A stretch of 64,000 nt of DNA, taken from Ferdinandcohnia sp047246645 (lineage in GTDB: Bacteria > Bacillota > Bacilli > Bacillales > Bacillaceae_L). The position numbers and the translations under genes were made by a program. The notes under the pieces are model-generated. The model saw only the letters and a program-made list of their open reading frames with translations. It made no database searches and was not told the origin of the DNA. Location: assembly GCF_047246645.1 (NCBI RefSeq), contig NZ_JBFOKR010000001.1, positions 329,730-393,729 of the forward strand. Direction: 5' to 3'. Shown here one piece after another: positions 26,388 through 35,171 of this stretch; positions within the stretch are counted from its first letter, which is position 1; the number at the start of each line of letters is the position of its first letter.

Positions 26388-27075
26388 TTTTCCGAGTCTT
26401 GCTGATACTAAGAGCTTTCTTGAGCATTTTCAAAGTGAGTCCTTATTTGTAAAGGTTGGTATGGAGCTGTTTTATCAAGAAGGACCAAACATACTTACTT
26501 ATTTGAAGGAAGCGGGTCACTCCATTTTTCTGGACCTTAAGCTTCATGATATACCTAATACAGTCTATTCTAGTATGAAAAGACTGGCTAACTTGGGAGT
26601 GGACATTGTTAATGTTCATGCTGCCGGTGGCTCGAAAATGATGGAGGCAGCAATGGAAGGTCTTGAGTCTGGAACAACATCGGGCCAAAACCGCCCATTA
26701 TGTATCGCCGTAACACAACTAACAAGTACTACTGAAGAAATCATGAAAAAAGAAATACTGATTGAAAAAAGTTTGTTGGAGGTAGTGACGCAATATGGGC
26801 TACTTGCTAAAAAAAGCGGGTTAGACGGTGTGGTTTGCTCGTCGCTAGAGGTACCCCATATCAGAAGTTCTGTTGGTGAGGATTTTATTACCGTTACACC
26901 AGGGATTCGACAAGCTTGTGACGACAAGGGTGATCAGGCACGGATTGTTACTCCGGAAAAAGCCCGTGAACTTGGAGCAACTGCTATCGTTGTAGGGCGC
27001 TCAATCACAAAGGCACTAAACCCATTACAGGCATATGAGCAAATAAAAGGAGCATGGGAAGGGGTAATCGTATGA
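26359..27075 (+). CDS. pyrF: Orotidine 5'-phosphate decarboxylase
   Basis: Last step of UMP synthesis: decarboxylation of OMP. It is 238 residues with the TIM-barrel signature FLDLKLHDIPNTV holding the catalytic Asp59-Lys61-Asp64 network, and Lys32 in VKVGMELF. The phosphate site is VTPGIRQACDDKGDQARI with IVVGRSI. The ATG at 26359 is chosen because GGAAGGAG lies upstream at about 10 bases and homologues start here; an upstream in-frame extension has no ribosome site. It overlaps pyrE by 4 bases. Confidence 0.97.
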   Translation: MQRPIIVALDFPSLADTKSFLEHFQSESLFVKVGMELFYQEGPNILTYLKEAGHSIFLDLKLHDIPNTVYSSMKRLANLGVDIVNVHAAGGSKMMEAAMEGLESGTTSGQNRPLCIAVTQLTSTTEEIMKKEILIEKSLLEVVTQYGLLAKKSGLDGVVCSSLEVPHIRSSVGEDFITVTPGIRQACDDKGDQARIVTPEKARELGATAIVVGRSITKALNPLQAYEQIKGAWEGVIV

Positions 27076-27701
27076 AAAAAGAGATAGCAAGTAAATTACT
27101 AGATATTGAGGCAATCTTCTTGCAGCCCAATGACCCATTTACATGGTCATCGGGGATTAAATCACCAATTTATTGTGATAATCGTCTCACTCTATCTTTT
27201 CCATCAGTACGTAAAGAGATTGCTAAAGGCTTGAGAAATCTTATTGCAACTCATTACCCTGATGCTGAAGTTATAGCGGGAACGGCAACTGCTGGTATTC
27301 CTCATGCTGCTTGGGTTAGCGATCTATTAAACCTGCCAATGTGTTATGTGCGAAGTAAAGCAAAAGCACATGGTAAGGGAAATCAGATCGAAGGCAAGGT
27401 AATACCTGGTCAAAAGGTTGTAGTTGTGGAGGATTTAATTTCTACTGGTGGGAGTGCAATTACTGCAGTTGAGGCTCTTCGTGAAGCAGGTTGTGAAGTA
27501 GTAGGGATTGTCGGTATATTTTCTTACAATCTACCTGTTGCTAGTAATAGTTTAGAGAATGCTAGTGTATCTGCACATACTCTTACAGATTATTCAACAT
27601 TAATAGAGGTGGCGTTAGAGAAAGGTGTTATTTCTGAACAAGATGTCTCAAAATTAGAGAGTTGGAGAGTGAACCCGTCGGAGTGGTTTGTCAGAAATTA
27701 A
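27072..27701 (+). CDS. pyrE: Orotate phosphoribosyltransferase
   Basis: Joins orotate and PRPP to form OMP. It is 209 residues. The PRPP motif VVVVEDLISTGGSAITAVEA lies at about 117-136, and the flexible loop YVRSKAKAHGKGNQIEG precedes it. The N-terminus contains the orotate contact FTWSSGIKSPIYCDNR. The ATG at 27072 overlaps the pyrF stop and has GGGAAGGGG upstream. It is the last gene of the operon; a strong bidirectional terminator follows. Confidence 0.97.
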   Translation: MKKEIASKLLDIEAIFLQPNDPFTWSSGIKSPIYCDNRLTLSFPSVRKEIAKGLRNLIATHYPDAEVIAGTATAGIPHAAWVSDLLNLPMCYVRSKAKAHGKGNQIEGKVIPGQKVVVVEDLISTGGSAITAVEALREAGCEVVGIVGIFSYNLPVASNSLENASVSAHTLTDYSTLIEVALEKGVISEQDVSKLESWRVNPSEWFVRN

Positions 27702-27734
27702 AAAGAGATTATAACTATACTGCTTAAAATAATG

Positions 27735-27770
27735 AAAAAAGTGTCCAATTTTAAAGTTGGACACTTTTTT
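27735..27770 (+). terminator. Terminator at the end of the pyr operon
   Basis: AAAAAAGTGTCCAA and TTGGACACTTTTTT form a perfect 14-bp stem around 8 bases. A-run and T-run on both sides mean it can serve pyrE and the opposing rqcH. Confidence 0.9.
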
Positions 27771-27783
27771 AATTTGAAAAATA

Positions 27784-27930
27784 CGAAAAGGTTGTTTGTA
27801 AGTGACTGCTGCGATACACGTATTTACAAATATCCCGAAAAGGTGTTTAGCAAGTGACTGATACGGTACACGTATTCTCGAAAATAGCGAAAAGATGTTT
27901 CGCAAGCGATTGATGCGGTACAAGTATTAT
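27784..27930. repeat. Three 52-bp tandem copies between pyrE and rqcH
   Basis: Degenerate copies start at CGAAAAG in 27784, 27836 and 27888, an exact 52-bp period. Each continues with a GTTT..AAGTGACTG-type segment and ends near ACACGTATT. The third copy stops a few bases before the rqcH stop codon. No spacers of CRISPR type are present. Confidence 0.8.
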
Positions 27931-27932
27931 TG

Positions 27933-29639
27933 TTATCTCCTTAACTTCAATATTAGATCTTCTTCAGGTGTTACGTACAAGGTTTGTTGATTGTCATAGA
28001 TAACAAAACCAGGTTTGGCACCGCTAGGTTTTTTGACATGTCTTACTAATGTGTAATCAACAGGTACTGAAGAAGAATTTTTGGCTTTACTGAAATAAGC
28101 GGCTATAGTAGCTGCTTCAAGAATGGTTTTTTCCGAAGGTTGCTTACTTCTGATAATAACATGGGAACCAGGTATATCCTTAGTATGAAGCCAGATATCA
28201 TCACGTGCAGCAACTTTATTCGTTAAATAATCATTCTGTTTATTGTTTTTCCCTACTAGAATTTCTATGCCTTCACTTGACTCATACTTCTCAAAAGAAG
28301 GTTTTGTCGGTTTAACCTTTTTACCTTTTTGTTGCTTGTTTTTTAAATAGCCTTCTTCCATTAACTCTTCTCTAATTTCTTGAAGGTCTTTAGGTGCTGC
28401 AGATTCGATCTGCTGAAGCAATGAATCAAAATAATTGATTTCTTCCTTCGCCTTATTTATTTCATTTTCAACGAACACAACAGAATTCTTTGCCTTTTGG
28501 TACTTTAAGAAATAACTCTGTGCATTTTCTGACGGTGTTTTTTGAGGATTTAATGGAATGGTAACTGTTTCATCCTCTGTGGAATAATAATTTTGTACAA
28601 TTATTTCTTTTTCACCACGCTTAAAGGCATACATATTCGCTGTGAGCAACTCTCCGAATAGCTTATATTTCTCTGCCTTCTCGGATTCAACTAAGGTAGC
28701 TTCCAGCTTTTTAATTTTCTTAACATTCTTCGCCTTTTCGTTAGCTATAAAACGTTCGAGGTCATTTCCTTGCTGTTTTACACGGTCTCGTTCAGCTTTC
28801 CCAAAATAAAAGCGATCAAGCATTTCACTGATAGTAGGGAATTCTCTACTTACCCCACCTAGATGTGTAAGAGGAAGTATATAGAAATAATCTTTCTCAT
28901 TTTTTGTGATAATCTGTGGTGAAATGCTGCCTTCTTTTATAATATCAATAAGTGAAATAAAAGAGGCAGGTAATGACCTTCTGTTTGCAAGTCCTGCTCG
29001 GAATACAGCCTCTTTAGCAAACAGAGGAGATATACCAGAAAATTTACTAACAATTTGCTGATCGAGTTTGCCAGCGTTGAAGTCTAGCTTCCTAACAAAT
29101 CCTTCTTCATCCACCAATAACGGGTCTGTTTTATCTTGAACTGGTGGTGATACGTATGTATACCCAGGTAAAACTGTACGATGCCGGTTTACTGCGGGTG
29201 AAATATGTTTAATGCTATCTAAGATCATTTGTTTTTCTTTATCAACAAGAATAATGTTACTATGTCGTCCCATAATCTCTATAATAAGTTGTTTGTATGA
29301 TACATCCCCAAGTTCATTTCTCCCTTTTATGTCAAAGACGATTATTCTGTCTAAGTCAACCTGGCTAATTTGTTCTATGATACTACCATCAAGGTGTTTG
29401 CGTAGAAGCATGCAAAACATTGGTGGTTCATTCGGATTATCATATGATTCATTTGTCACATGTACCCTTGAGTAACTAGGGTGTGCAGATAACAACAGTT
29501 TATAGTTCTTTCCGTTTGCACGGACCTGTAATATTAATTCGTTTTTATATGGTTGATAGATCTTTGAAATTCTACCGTTTTCAAGGGAACTTTTTAGTTC
29601 ATCTACTATCGCATGCGTAAATATTCCATCAAATGTCAT
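27933..29639 (-). CDS. rqcH: Rqc2 homologue RqcH, ribosome quality control Ala-tailing factor (YloA)
   Basis: Binds stalled 50S-peptidyl-tRNA and directs template-free addition of C-terminal Ala tails that mark the peptide for degradation. It is 568 residues. Domains are NFACT-N (1 to about 200) with the catalytic Asp97-Arg98 pair in VDLDRII, helix-hairpin-helix and long coiled coils (about 270-430, ERFIANEKAKNVKKIKKLEA), and the C-terminal NFACT-R domain (IEILVGKNNKQNDYLTNKVA, HTKDIPGSHVIIRS). It is the only long gene on the minus strand. The B. subtilis cys gene cluster, which I recall lying between pyrE and this gene there, is absent. Confidence 0.97.
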   Translation of the reverse strand: MTFDGIFTHAIVDELKSSLENGRISKIYQPYKNELILQVRANGKNYKLLLSAHPSYSRVHVTNESYDNPNEPPMFCMLLRKHLDGSIIEQISQVDLDRIIVFDIKGRNELGDVSYKQLIIEIMGRHSNIILVDKEKQMILDSIKHISPAVNRHRTVLPGYTYVSPPVQDKTDPLLVDEEGFVRKLDFNAGKLDQQIVSKFSGISPLFAKEAVFRAGLANRRSLPASFISLIDIIKEGSISPQIITKNEKDYFYILPLTHLGGVSREFPTISEMLDRFYFGKAERDRVKQQGNDLERFIANEKAKNVKKIKKLEATLVESEKAEKYKLFGELLTANMYAFKRGEKEIIVQNYYSTEDETVTIPLNPQKTPSENAQSYFLKYQKAKNSVVFVENEINKAKEEINYFDSLLQQIESAAPKDLQEIREELMEEGYLKNKQQKGKKVKPTKPSFEKYESSEGIEILVGKNNKQNDYLTNKVAARDDIWLHTKDIPGSHVIIRSKQPSEKTILEAATIAAYFSKAKNSSSVPVDYTLVRHVKKPSGAKPGFVIYDNQQTLYVTPEEDLILKLRR

Positions 29640-29858
29640 TTCGTGTTTTCCTCATTTCTAATTGTAACCTCAATTATTTTATGTAAAGGATATTAAAATC
29701 TTTGCTCTGGTAGTAAAAGTGAATTCTAGTGTTTCAAAAAGCCATTTCCCCTTTTTAGATACAGTTTTACTACAAATCAAACTCCTTGAATAAGTATCTT
29801 AGAAAAAGTATAGCATTTTTTGGGACGAGACTGAATAAGCTTTCATAGAGATATTCGA

Positions 29859-29958
29859 TTTAACTTTATTCAGTAGCAATCTACCACTCTATAATGTGTC
29901 GTGAATGCATTAAGAGTATACTACTTCGCGGGGGAAAGTCTGTCTGAATAAAGTTAAA
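29859..29958 (+). repeat. 100-bp element with 15-bp terminal inverted repeats, copy 2
   Basis: TTTAACTTTATTCAG (29859-29873) and CTGAATAAAGTTAAA (29944-29958) are perfect inverted repeats bounding 100 bp. The interior aligns with the reverse complement of 13600-13699. It lies in the gap between the divergent genes rqcH and the P-ATPase, which has no other gene. Confidence 0.75.
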
Positions 29959-30047
29959 GCCTCAGGCGGATGCCTCGATTTTTTAGAGGGAGCTTTTCGA
30001 GCAAGCTCGAAAAAAAAATCGGGCGCAAATACGCCAAGGCGTATTTG
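29959..30047 (+). repeat. Flanking part of the repeat with palindrome copy 3 (before the P-ATPase)
   Basis: GCCTCAGGCGGATGCCTCG, then TCGAGCAAGCTCGA, an A-run and GGGCGCAAATACGCC with the inverted half GGCGTATTTG (30021-30047). The same order, interrupted by an insert, is found reversed at 13347-13599. It ends 25 bases before the next start codon. Confidence 0.65.
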
Positions 30048-30072
30048 AATTTAGAGGGGTGTGTAAATACGG

Positions 30073-32763
30073 ATGAACTGGTATGAGCTTAGAACAGAAG
30101 AGGTGGAAAAGAAAGTAAATACAAGCCTTTCAGAGGGTCTTACTGACCAAGAAGTAAAACAAAGACAAAAACAGTTTGGATATAATGAATTGGAGGAGGC
30201 TGAGCGTCCATCAGCACTTTTGCTTTTTTTAGCCCAATTTAAGGATTTCATGGTAATTGTGTTACTTGCTGCAACCTTAATTTCAGGTCTATTGGGTGAA
30301 TATATAGACGCTATTGCTATAATTGCGATTGTCCTAATTAATGGTTTTTTAGGGTTCTTCCAAGAAAGAAAAGCAGAAAAGTCCCTCTCGGCATTAAAGG
30401 AACTCTCTGCACCGCAGGTAAATGTTTTCCGTAATAATGAGTGGACAAGAATACCTTCACGAGACCTGGTTATTGGAGATATTATTAAATTTTCGAGCGG
30501 AGACCGAATTGGTGCCGATGTGCGGCTTATTGACGTCAAAAGCTTGGAAATTGAAGAATCTGCGTTAACAGGTGAGTCAGTTCCAGTTGCAAAACATGTA
30601 AACCCAATTACAAATGGAGAAATCTCTCTGGGCGATCAAGAGAATATGGCATTTATGGGAACGATGGTAACAAGAGGTAATGGAATTGGAGTTGTAGTCG
30701 GTACCGGAATGAACACAGCAATGGGGCAAATTGCTGAGTTACTTCAATCGGCAGAAACAATGATAACACCATTACAAAGGAGATTAGAGCAATTAGGTAA
30801 AATATTAATATCAGTTGCGCTAGTATTAACATTGTTAGTGGTTGTGGTAGGTGTTATAAATGGACACGACCTTTACAATATGTTCTTAGCTGGAGTATCG
30901 TTAGCGGTTGCCGCAATACCAGAAGGTTTACCTGCAATTGTAACAGTCGCTTTATCACTTGGTGTCCAGCGTATGATTAAGAAAAATGCAATTGTCAGAC
31001 GTTTGCCTGCAGTTGAAACTCTTGGATGTGCATCTGTCATATGTTCAGACAAAACAGGGACAATGACACAAAACAAAATGACAGTTACCCATTTATGGTC
31101 AGGCGGTAAAACATGGACTGTTTCTGGAACAGGATATGACTTGAAGGGCAGCTTCTACGCAGGAGAGCGAGAAATAAAACCTACAGAAAATAAAGCACTA
31201 CAGCAACTATTAACCTTTGGTGTATTGTGTAACAATGCAACTTTAAAAAGAAATGACGAAGAAATTATAGTTGATGGTGATCCGACAGAAGGTGCACTTG
31301 TGGTTGCGGGTGTAAAAGCAGGGATGTCTAAGGAATTTCTTTCAAATCAATTTGAAGTGATTGAGGAATTTCCATTTGATTCTGGAAGAAAAATGATGAG
31401 TGTTATTGTCAAGGATAAAGCTGGTAATCAATTTGTTATTACGAAAGGTGCACCAGATGTACTAATCGGTGTAAGTGAATCTATACTTTGGGATAATAGA
31501 CAACAAAATCTTTCAACGGAATATGAAACTAAAATTAAAGATGCAATTGAAGGGTTAGCTTCAAATGCTTTGCGTACAATTGCTGTTGGATTTAAGCCTT
31601 TACGTCCAAACCAAAGGATAGTGAATGAGCGTGATGCTGAATCAGGCTTAACCTTTATTGGTATCCAGGGCATGATTGACCCTCCTCGACCAGAGGTAAA
31701 AGCAGCTGTTAGGGAGTGTAAAGATGCAGGTATAAAAACAATCATGATTACTGGGGATCATCTTATTACAGCGAAAGCTATTGCTACCCAACTTGGCATC
31801 TTACCAGCAGGAGGAAAAGTGTTAGATGGCAACACATTATCTAAAATGGAAGTTGAAGAATTAGAAGAGATTGTTGATGATGTTTATGTGTATGCAAGGG
31901 TTTCTCCAGAGCATAAACTTAAGATTGTTAAAGCACTCCAAAAGAAGGGTCATATAGTAGCTATGACTGGAGATGGAGTAAATGATGCACCTGCTATAAA
32001 AGCTTCAGATATCGGAATCGCGATGGGAATAACAGGAACTGATGTAGCCAAAGAGGCATCATCATTAGTTTTACTTGATGATAACTTCGCTACTATTAAA
32101 GCAGCAATTAAAGAAGGTCGTAATATCTATGAAAATATTAGAAAGTTTATTCGATATTTATTAGCTTCTAATGTTGGAGAAATACTTGTAATGTTGTTTG
32201 CAATGATTCTTAGCCTTCCACTTCCACTCGTTCCTATCCAAATTCTTTGGGTAAATTTAGTGACTGATGGATTGCCAGCTATGGCTTTAGGACTAGATCA
32301 AGCTGAAGGAAATGTTATGAAACGTGGCCCAAGAAGCCCAAAAGAAGGTGTATTTGCAAGAGGACTTGGATGGAAGATTATAAGTCGGGGATTCCTAATC
32401 GGGATCGTAACACTTGCAGCGTTTATGATTGTGTATTACAGAGATCCAAACAATCTTGGTTACGCTCAAACGATTGCATTTGCTACATTAGTTATGGCAC
32501 AGTTAATCCATGTGTTTGACTGCAGAAGTGAACGTTCTGTGTTCCACAGAAATCCATTCCAAAACATGTATTTAGTATGGGCGGTAATTTCATCAATTGC
32601 ATTAATGCTTGTTGTCATTTACTATCCACCTTTACAACCAATCTTCCATACGTATGCTATTGAACCTAGAGATTGGTTACTAATTCTTGGAATGTCAGCT
32701 ATCCCAACATTCCTACTTGCAGGATCCTTATTAACAAGATCTCGTAACCCACAAACGGCTTAA
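30073..32763 (+). CDS. yloB: P-type calcium-transporting ATPase (SERCA-like, YloB)
   Basis: Membrane pump, family P2A, that exports calcium at the cost of ATP. It is 896 residues with about ten membrane segments. Seen in order are the actuator motif TGES (about 174), PEGLPAIV in the ion-binding helix M4, the phosphorylated Asp326 in SDKTGTMTQNKMTV, the nucleotide-domain motif KGAPD and the hinge TGDGVNDAPAIKASDIG. Calcium specificity is inferred from the PEGLPA motif and from the B. subtilis orthologue. AGAGGGGTG lies rather far (about 12 bases) from the ATG, directly after the repeat at 30047. Confidence 0.93.
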   Translation: MNWYELRTEEVEKKVNTSLSEGLTDQEVKQRQKQFGYNELEEAERPSALLLFLAQFKDFMVIVLLAATLISGLLGEYIDAIAIIAIVLINGFLGFFQERKAEKSLSALKELSAPQVNVFRNNEWTRIPSRDLVIGDIIKFSSGDRIGADVRLIDVKSLEIEESALTGESVPVAKHVNPITNGEISLGDQENMAFMGTMVTRGNGIGVVVGTGMNTAMGQIAELLQSAETMITPLQRRLEQLGKILISVALVLTLLVVVVGVINGHDLYNMFLAGVSLAVAAIPEGLPAIVTVALSLGVQRMIKKNAIVRRLPAVETLGCASVICSDKTGTMTQNKMTVTHLWSGGKTWTVSGTGYDLKGSFYAGEREIKPTENKALQQLLTFGVLCNNATLKRNDEEIIVDGDPTEGALVVAGVKAGMSKEFLSNQFEVIEEFPFDSGRKMMSVIVKDKAGNQFVITKGAPDVLIGVSESILWDNRQQNLSTEYETKIKDAIEGLASNALRTIAVGFKPLRPNQRIVNERDAESGLTFIGIQGMIDPPRPEVKAAVRECKDAGIKTIMITGDHLITAKAIATQLGILPAGGKVLDGNTLSKMEVEELEEIVDDVYVYARVSPEHKLKIVKALQKKGHIVAMTGDGVNDAPAIKASDIGIAMGITGTDVAKEASSLVLLDDNFATIKAAIKEGRNIYENIRKFIRYLLASNVGEILVMLFAMILSLPLPLVPIQILWVNLVTDGLPAMALGLDQAEGNVMKRGPRSPKEGVFARGLGWKIISRGFLIGIVTLAAFMIVYYRDPNNLGYAQTIAFATLVMAQLIHVFDCRSERSVFHRNPFQNMYLVWAVISSIALMLVVIYYPPLQPIFHTYAIEPRDWLLILGMSAIPTFLLAGSLLTRSRNPQTA

Positions 32764-32805
32764 TCGTCAATTTGGAAATTGTTTATAACTTTATGTTATA
32801 CTTCT

Positions 32806-32839
32806 AAAGGTAATGGAGTTAATACTCTATTACCTTTTT
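32806..32839 (+). terminator. Intrinsic terminator after the P-ATPase gene
   Basis: AAAGGTAATGGAGT pairs with ACTCTATTACCTTT around TAAT, then Ts. Confidence 0.85.
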
Positions 32840-32979
32840 ATTTTACTTAATAACAACTATTCTATTTATTAAATCAATGGTAAAATAAGTATTGCTTTTA
32901 AATTACATCATACTAATGTACATACGAAAATTCTGTTGAAAATAATTTATACCTGGAACGTTAGAATGGACGTGAAAAT

Positions 32980-33858
32980 ATGATTGTAAGTATGACAGGT
33001 TTTGGACGTGCTAAAAAAGGGATTGGAAATGTAACTGTCCAGGCAGAGCTAAAGTCAGTTAATCATCGATTTTGTGAAATCAATATAAGAATGCCTAGAC
33101 AATTATTCATACTTGAGGATAAAATGAAAAAGGCAATTATGAAGCACGTGCAAAGAGGACGTGTAGAGGTTTTTATAACAATTGAGGGAGAGGGACTTGT
33201 TCAGAAGTCACTCACAATTGATTGGGCCTTATTGGACAGCTTGGTTACTTCCATGAATCAAGTAAAAGAAACATATCAACTTTCGTCTAAAGAGATAAGC
33301 CCTCATGAACTTCTTTCCTATGACCACATATTGTCGGTTGAAGAAAAGGAGATAGAAAACAAAGATCTTGAATTGTTAGTACTTGAGGTTATTCAAACTG
33401 CAGCTATAGAATTAAAGAAAATGAGAGTACGCGAAGGCGAGAAACTCTTAGAGGATATTACTAATTTCCTTAATCAGATAGAGATGAATGTACATAGTGT
33501 TATAGAATACGCACCACAGGTGACCAGCCAGTACCGTAATCGAATCCTTAAAAGGGTAAAAGAATATGTAGGAAATGAGTTTGATGATAACCGTCTCTTA
33601 ACTGAAGTAGCTGTATTCGCGGAAAAAGCAGATATTAGTGAAGAACTTACACGTTTACAAAGTCACATAAGTCAATTTCGGGAAACAGTAGTGACTAGTG
33701 GGCCAGTTGGGAGAAAGTTAGATTTTATCGTCCAAGAAATGAACCGTGAAATAAATACAATCGGTTCCAAAGCAAATGATAGTATGCTCGCTAAACACGT
33801 TGTTGAAATGAAGAGCTTATTAGAAAAAATTAAGGAACAAGTACAAAACATTGAATAA
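32980..33858 (+). CDS. yloC: YicC-family endoribonuclease (YloC)
   Basis: It is 292 residues. The N-terminus MIVSMTGFGRAKK is the invariant start of the YicC family, and the C-terminal DUF1732 block (RKLDFIVQEMNREINTIGSKANDSMLAKHVVEMKSLLEKIKEQVQNIE, in two parts) is complete. Proteins of this family were shown to be metal-dependent endoribonucleases (E. coli YicC acts on small RNAs); the targets here are unknown. It precedes remA and gmk, a layout common in Firmicutes. Confidence 0.94.
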   Translation: MIVSMTGFGRAKKGIGNVTVQAELKSVNHRFCEINIRMPRQLFILEDKMKKAIMKHVQRGRVEVFITIEGEGLVQKSLTIDWALLDSLVTSMNQVKETYQLSSKEISPHELLSYDHILSVEEKEIENKDLELLVLEVIQTAAIELKKMRVREGEKLLEDITNFLNQIEMNVHSVIEYAPQVTSQYRNRILKRVKEYVGNEFDDNRLLTEVAVFAEKADISEELTRLQSHISQFRETVVTSGPVGRKLDFIVQEMNREINTIGSKANDSMLAKHVVEMKSLLEKIKEQVQNIE

Positions 33859-33918
33859 ACGTGATTACAAAGCAAGTATCACGGTAAAAATAAAGGAGTA
33901 CATATAGGGGGAGATTGT

Positions 33919-34182
33919 GTGCAAATTAAGTTAATTAATATCGGTTTTGGGAATATTGTCTCAGCTAACAGAATTATTTCAATTGTTAGTCCTGAATCTG
34001 CTCCTATTAAAAGAATTGTACAAGACGCTCGTGACCGAGGAATGCTAATTGATGCTACATATGGTAGAAGGACCCGTGCAGTTATGATTATGGATAGTGA
34101 CCATATTATTCTATCGGCGGTACAGCCGGAGACCGTTGCACAAAGGCTAACAAAAGAGGATGAGCTAACAGACGAAGGGTAG
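33919..34182 (+). CDS. remA: Extracellular matrix regulatory protein RemA (YlzA)
   Basis: DNA-binding activator of biofilm matrix operons and osmoprotection genes in B. subtilis. It is 87 residues, full length, with the highly conserved core INIGFGNIVSANRIISIVSP and RDRGMLIDATYGRRTRAVM, the latter holding the DNA-contacting Arg residues. The GTG start follows GGGGGAGA. It is packed with gmk and rpoZ, 12 bases from gmk. Whether matrix operons exist in this organism cannot be seen here. Confidence 0.96.
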   Translation: MQIKLINIGFGNIVSANRIISIVSPESAPIKRIVQDARDRGMLIDATYGRRTRAVMIMDSDHIILSAVQPETVAQRLTKEDELTDEG

Positions 34183-34194
34183 GTTTAAGAAGTA

Positions 34195-34812
34195 ATGAAT
34201 GAAAGAGGTTTACTAATTGTTTTATCAGGTCCTTCCGGTGTTGGAAAGGGTACAGTACGAAAAGCTATATTTTCAGAGCCTAATACACAGTTCCAATACT
34301 CAATCTCAATGACCACAAGACAGCCTCGTGAAGGCGAAGTTGATGGTGTAGACTATTTCTTTAAGTCAAGAGATGAGTTTGAGGATTTAATCAAAAACAA
34401 TAAATTACTAGAATGGGCAGAATATGTTGGGAACTATTATGGTACACCAATTGATTATGTTGAATCTACACTGCAATCTGGTAAAGATGTGTTTTTAGAA
34501 ATAGAAGTTCAGGGAGCACTACAAGTTCGTAAAGCTTTTCCAGAAGGTTTGTTTATCTTCTTAGCCCCACCTAGTCTTAAGGAATTGAAGAACAGAATTA
34601 TTACAAGAGGTACTGAATCTGAGGAATTGATTCGTAATAGAATGAAGGTTGCTAAAGAAGAAATTGAAATGATGGATGCCTACGATTATGTAGTTGAAAA
34701 TGATGAAGTGGAGCTTGCTTGCAAACGTATTAATGCGATTGTAACTGCTGAACACTGTAAACGTGAGAGAATTGCAAGACGATATAAAAAAATGTTGGAG
34801 GTCGATTTTTAA
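34195..34812 (+). CDS. gmk: Guanylate kinase
   Basis: Phosphorylates GMP to GDP. It is 205 residues, with the P-loop GPSGVGKGT at 11-19, the GMP-binding segment SMTTRQPREGEVDGVDYFF (about 36-54) and the lid with RIITRGTE. The last codon abuts rpoZ directly. In B. subtilis and relatives it is a target of (p)ppGpp inhibition; the sequence is consistent with that form but does not prove it. Confidence 0.98.
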   Translation: MNERGLLIVLSGPSGVGKGTVRKAIFSEPNTQFQYSISMTTRQPREGEVDGVDYFFKSRDEFEDLIKNNKLLEWAEYVGNYYGTPIDYVESTLQSGKDVFLEIEVQGALQVRKAFPEGLFIFLAPPSLKELKNRIITRGTESEELIRNRMKVAKEEIEMMDAYDYVVENDEVELACKRINAIVTAEHCKRERIARRYKKMLEVDF

Positions 34813-35046
34813 ATGTTATATCCTTCTATTGATTCATTAATGAATAAGCTTGATTCTAAGTATACGCTGGTAACTGTTGCGGCTAAACGCGCAAGAAAAA
34901 TGCAAGAAAATAATGATGCAAAGGTTCAAAAGCCGAAATCTTATAAATCTGTTGGTAAAGCACTAGAAGAAATTGATGCTGGATTGTTACATTACACAAC
35001 TGAAACAAAACTGGAAGTGGATACAACACCAACTGTTACAGAATAA
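34813..35046 (+). CDS. rpoZ: RNA polymerase omega subunit
   Basis: Small RNA polymerase subunit that helps fold and hold the beta' chain. It is 77 residues. The core MLYPSIDSLMNKLDSKYTLV with TVAAKRARKMQ is the Firmicute omega signature, and KSVGKALEEIDAGLLHY ends the conserved part. The ATG begins right after the gmk stop, so translation is probably coupled. A terminator follows. Confidence 0.97.
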   Translation: MLYPSIDSLMNKLDSKYTLVTVAAKRARKMQENNDAKVQKPKSYKSVGKALEEIDAGLLHYTTETKLEVDTTPTVTE

Positions 35047-35078
35047 TTATTATTTCTGCAGGTGGATTGATAAATTGC

Positions 35079-35112
35079 AATAACAACCTCTCTTGTAGGT
35101 TGTTATTTTTTT
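35079..35112 (+). terminator. Intrinsic terminator after rpoZ
   Basis: AATAACAACCT and AGGTTGTTATT form an 11-bp stem around CTCTTGT, followed by Ts. Confidence 0.9.
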
Positions 35113-35171
35113 ACATAGGTCTTTCAAAAATTGTATAGAATCCTTAATTTGTTTTTTAGGGGGAGACGGAA

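Noticed and set aside
27654..27923. Minus-strand open frame of 89 codons after rqcH
   Set aside because: It reads through the terminator and the tandem repeat into the pyrE end; no ribosome site or family resemblance.
27784..27930. Possible short CRISPR-like array
   Set aside because: The copies are directly adjacent with a 52-bp period and diverge along their length; there are no unique spacers between conserved repeats and no cas genes.
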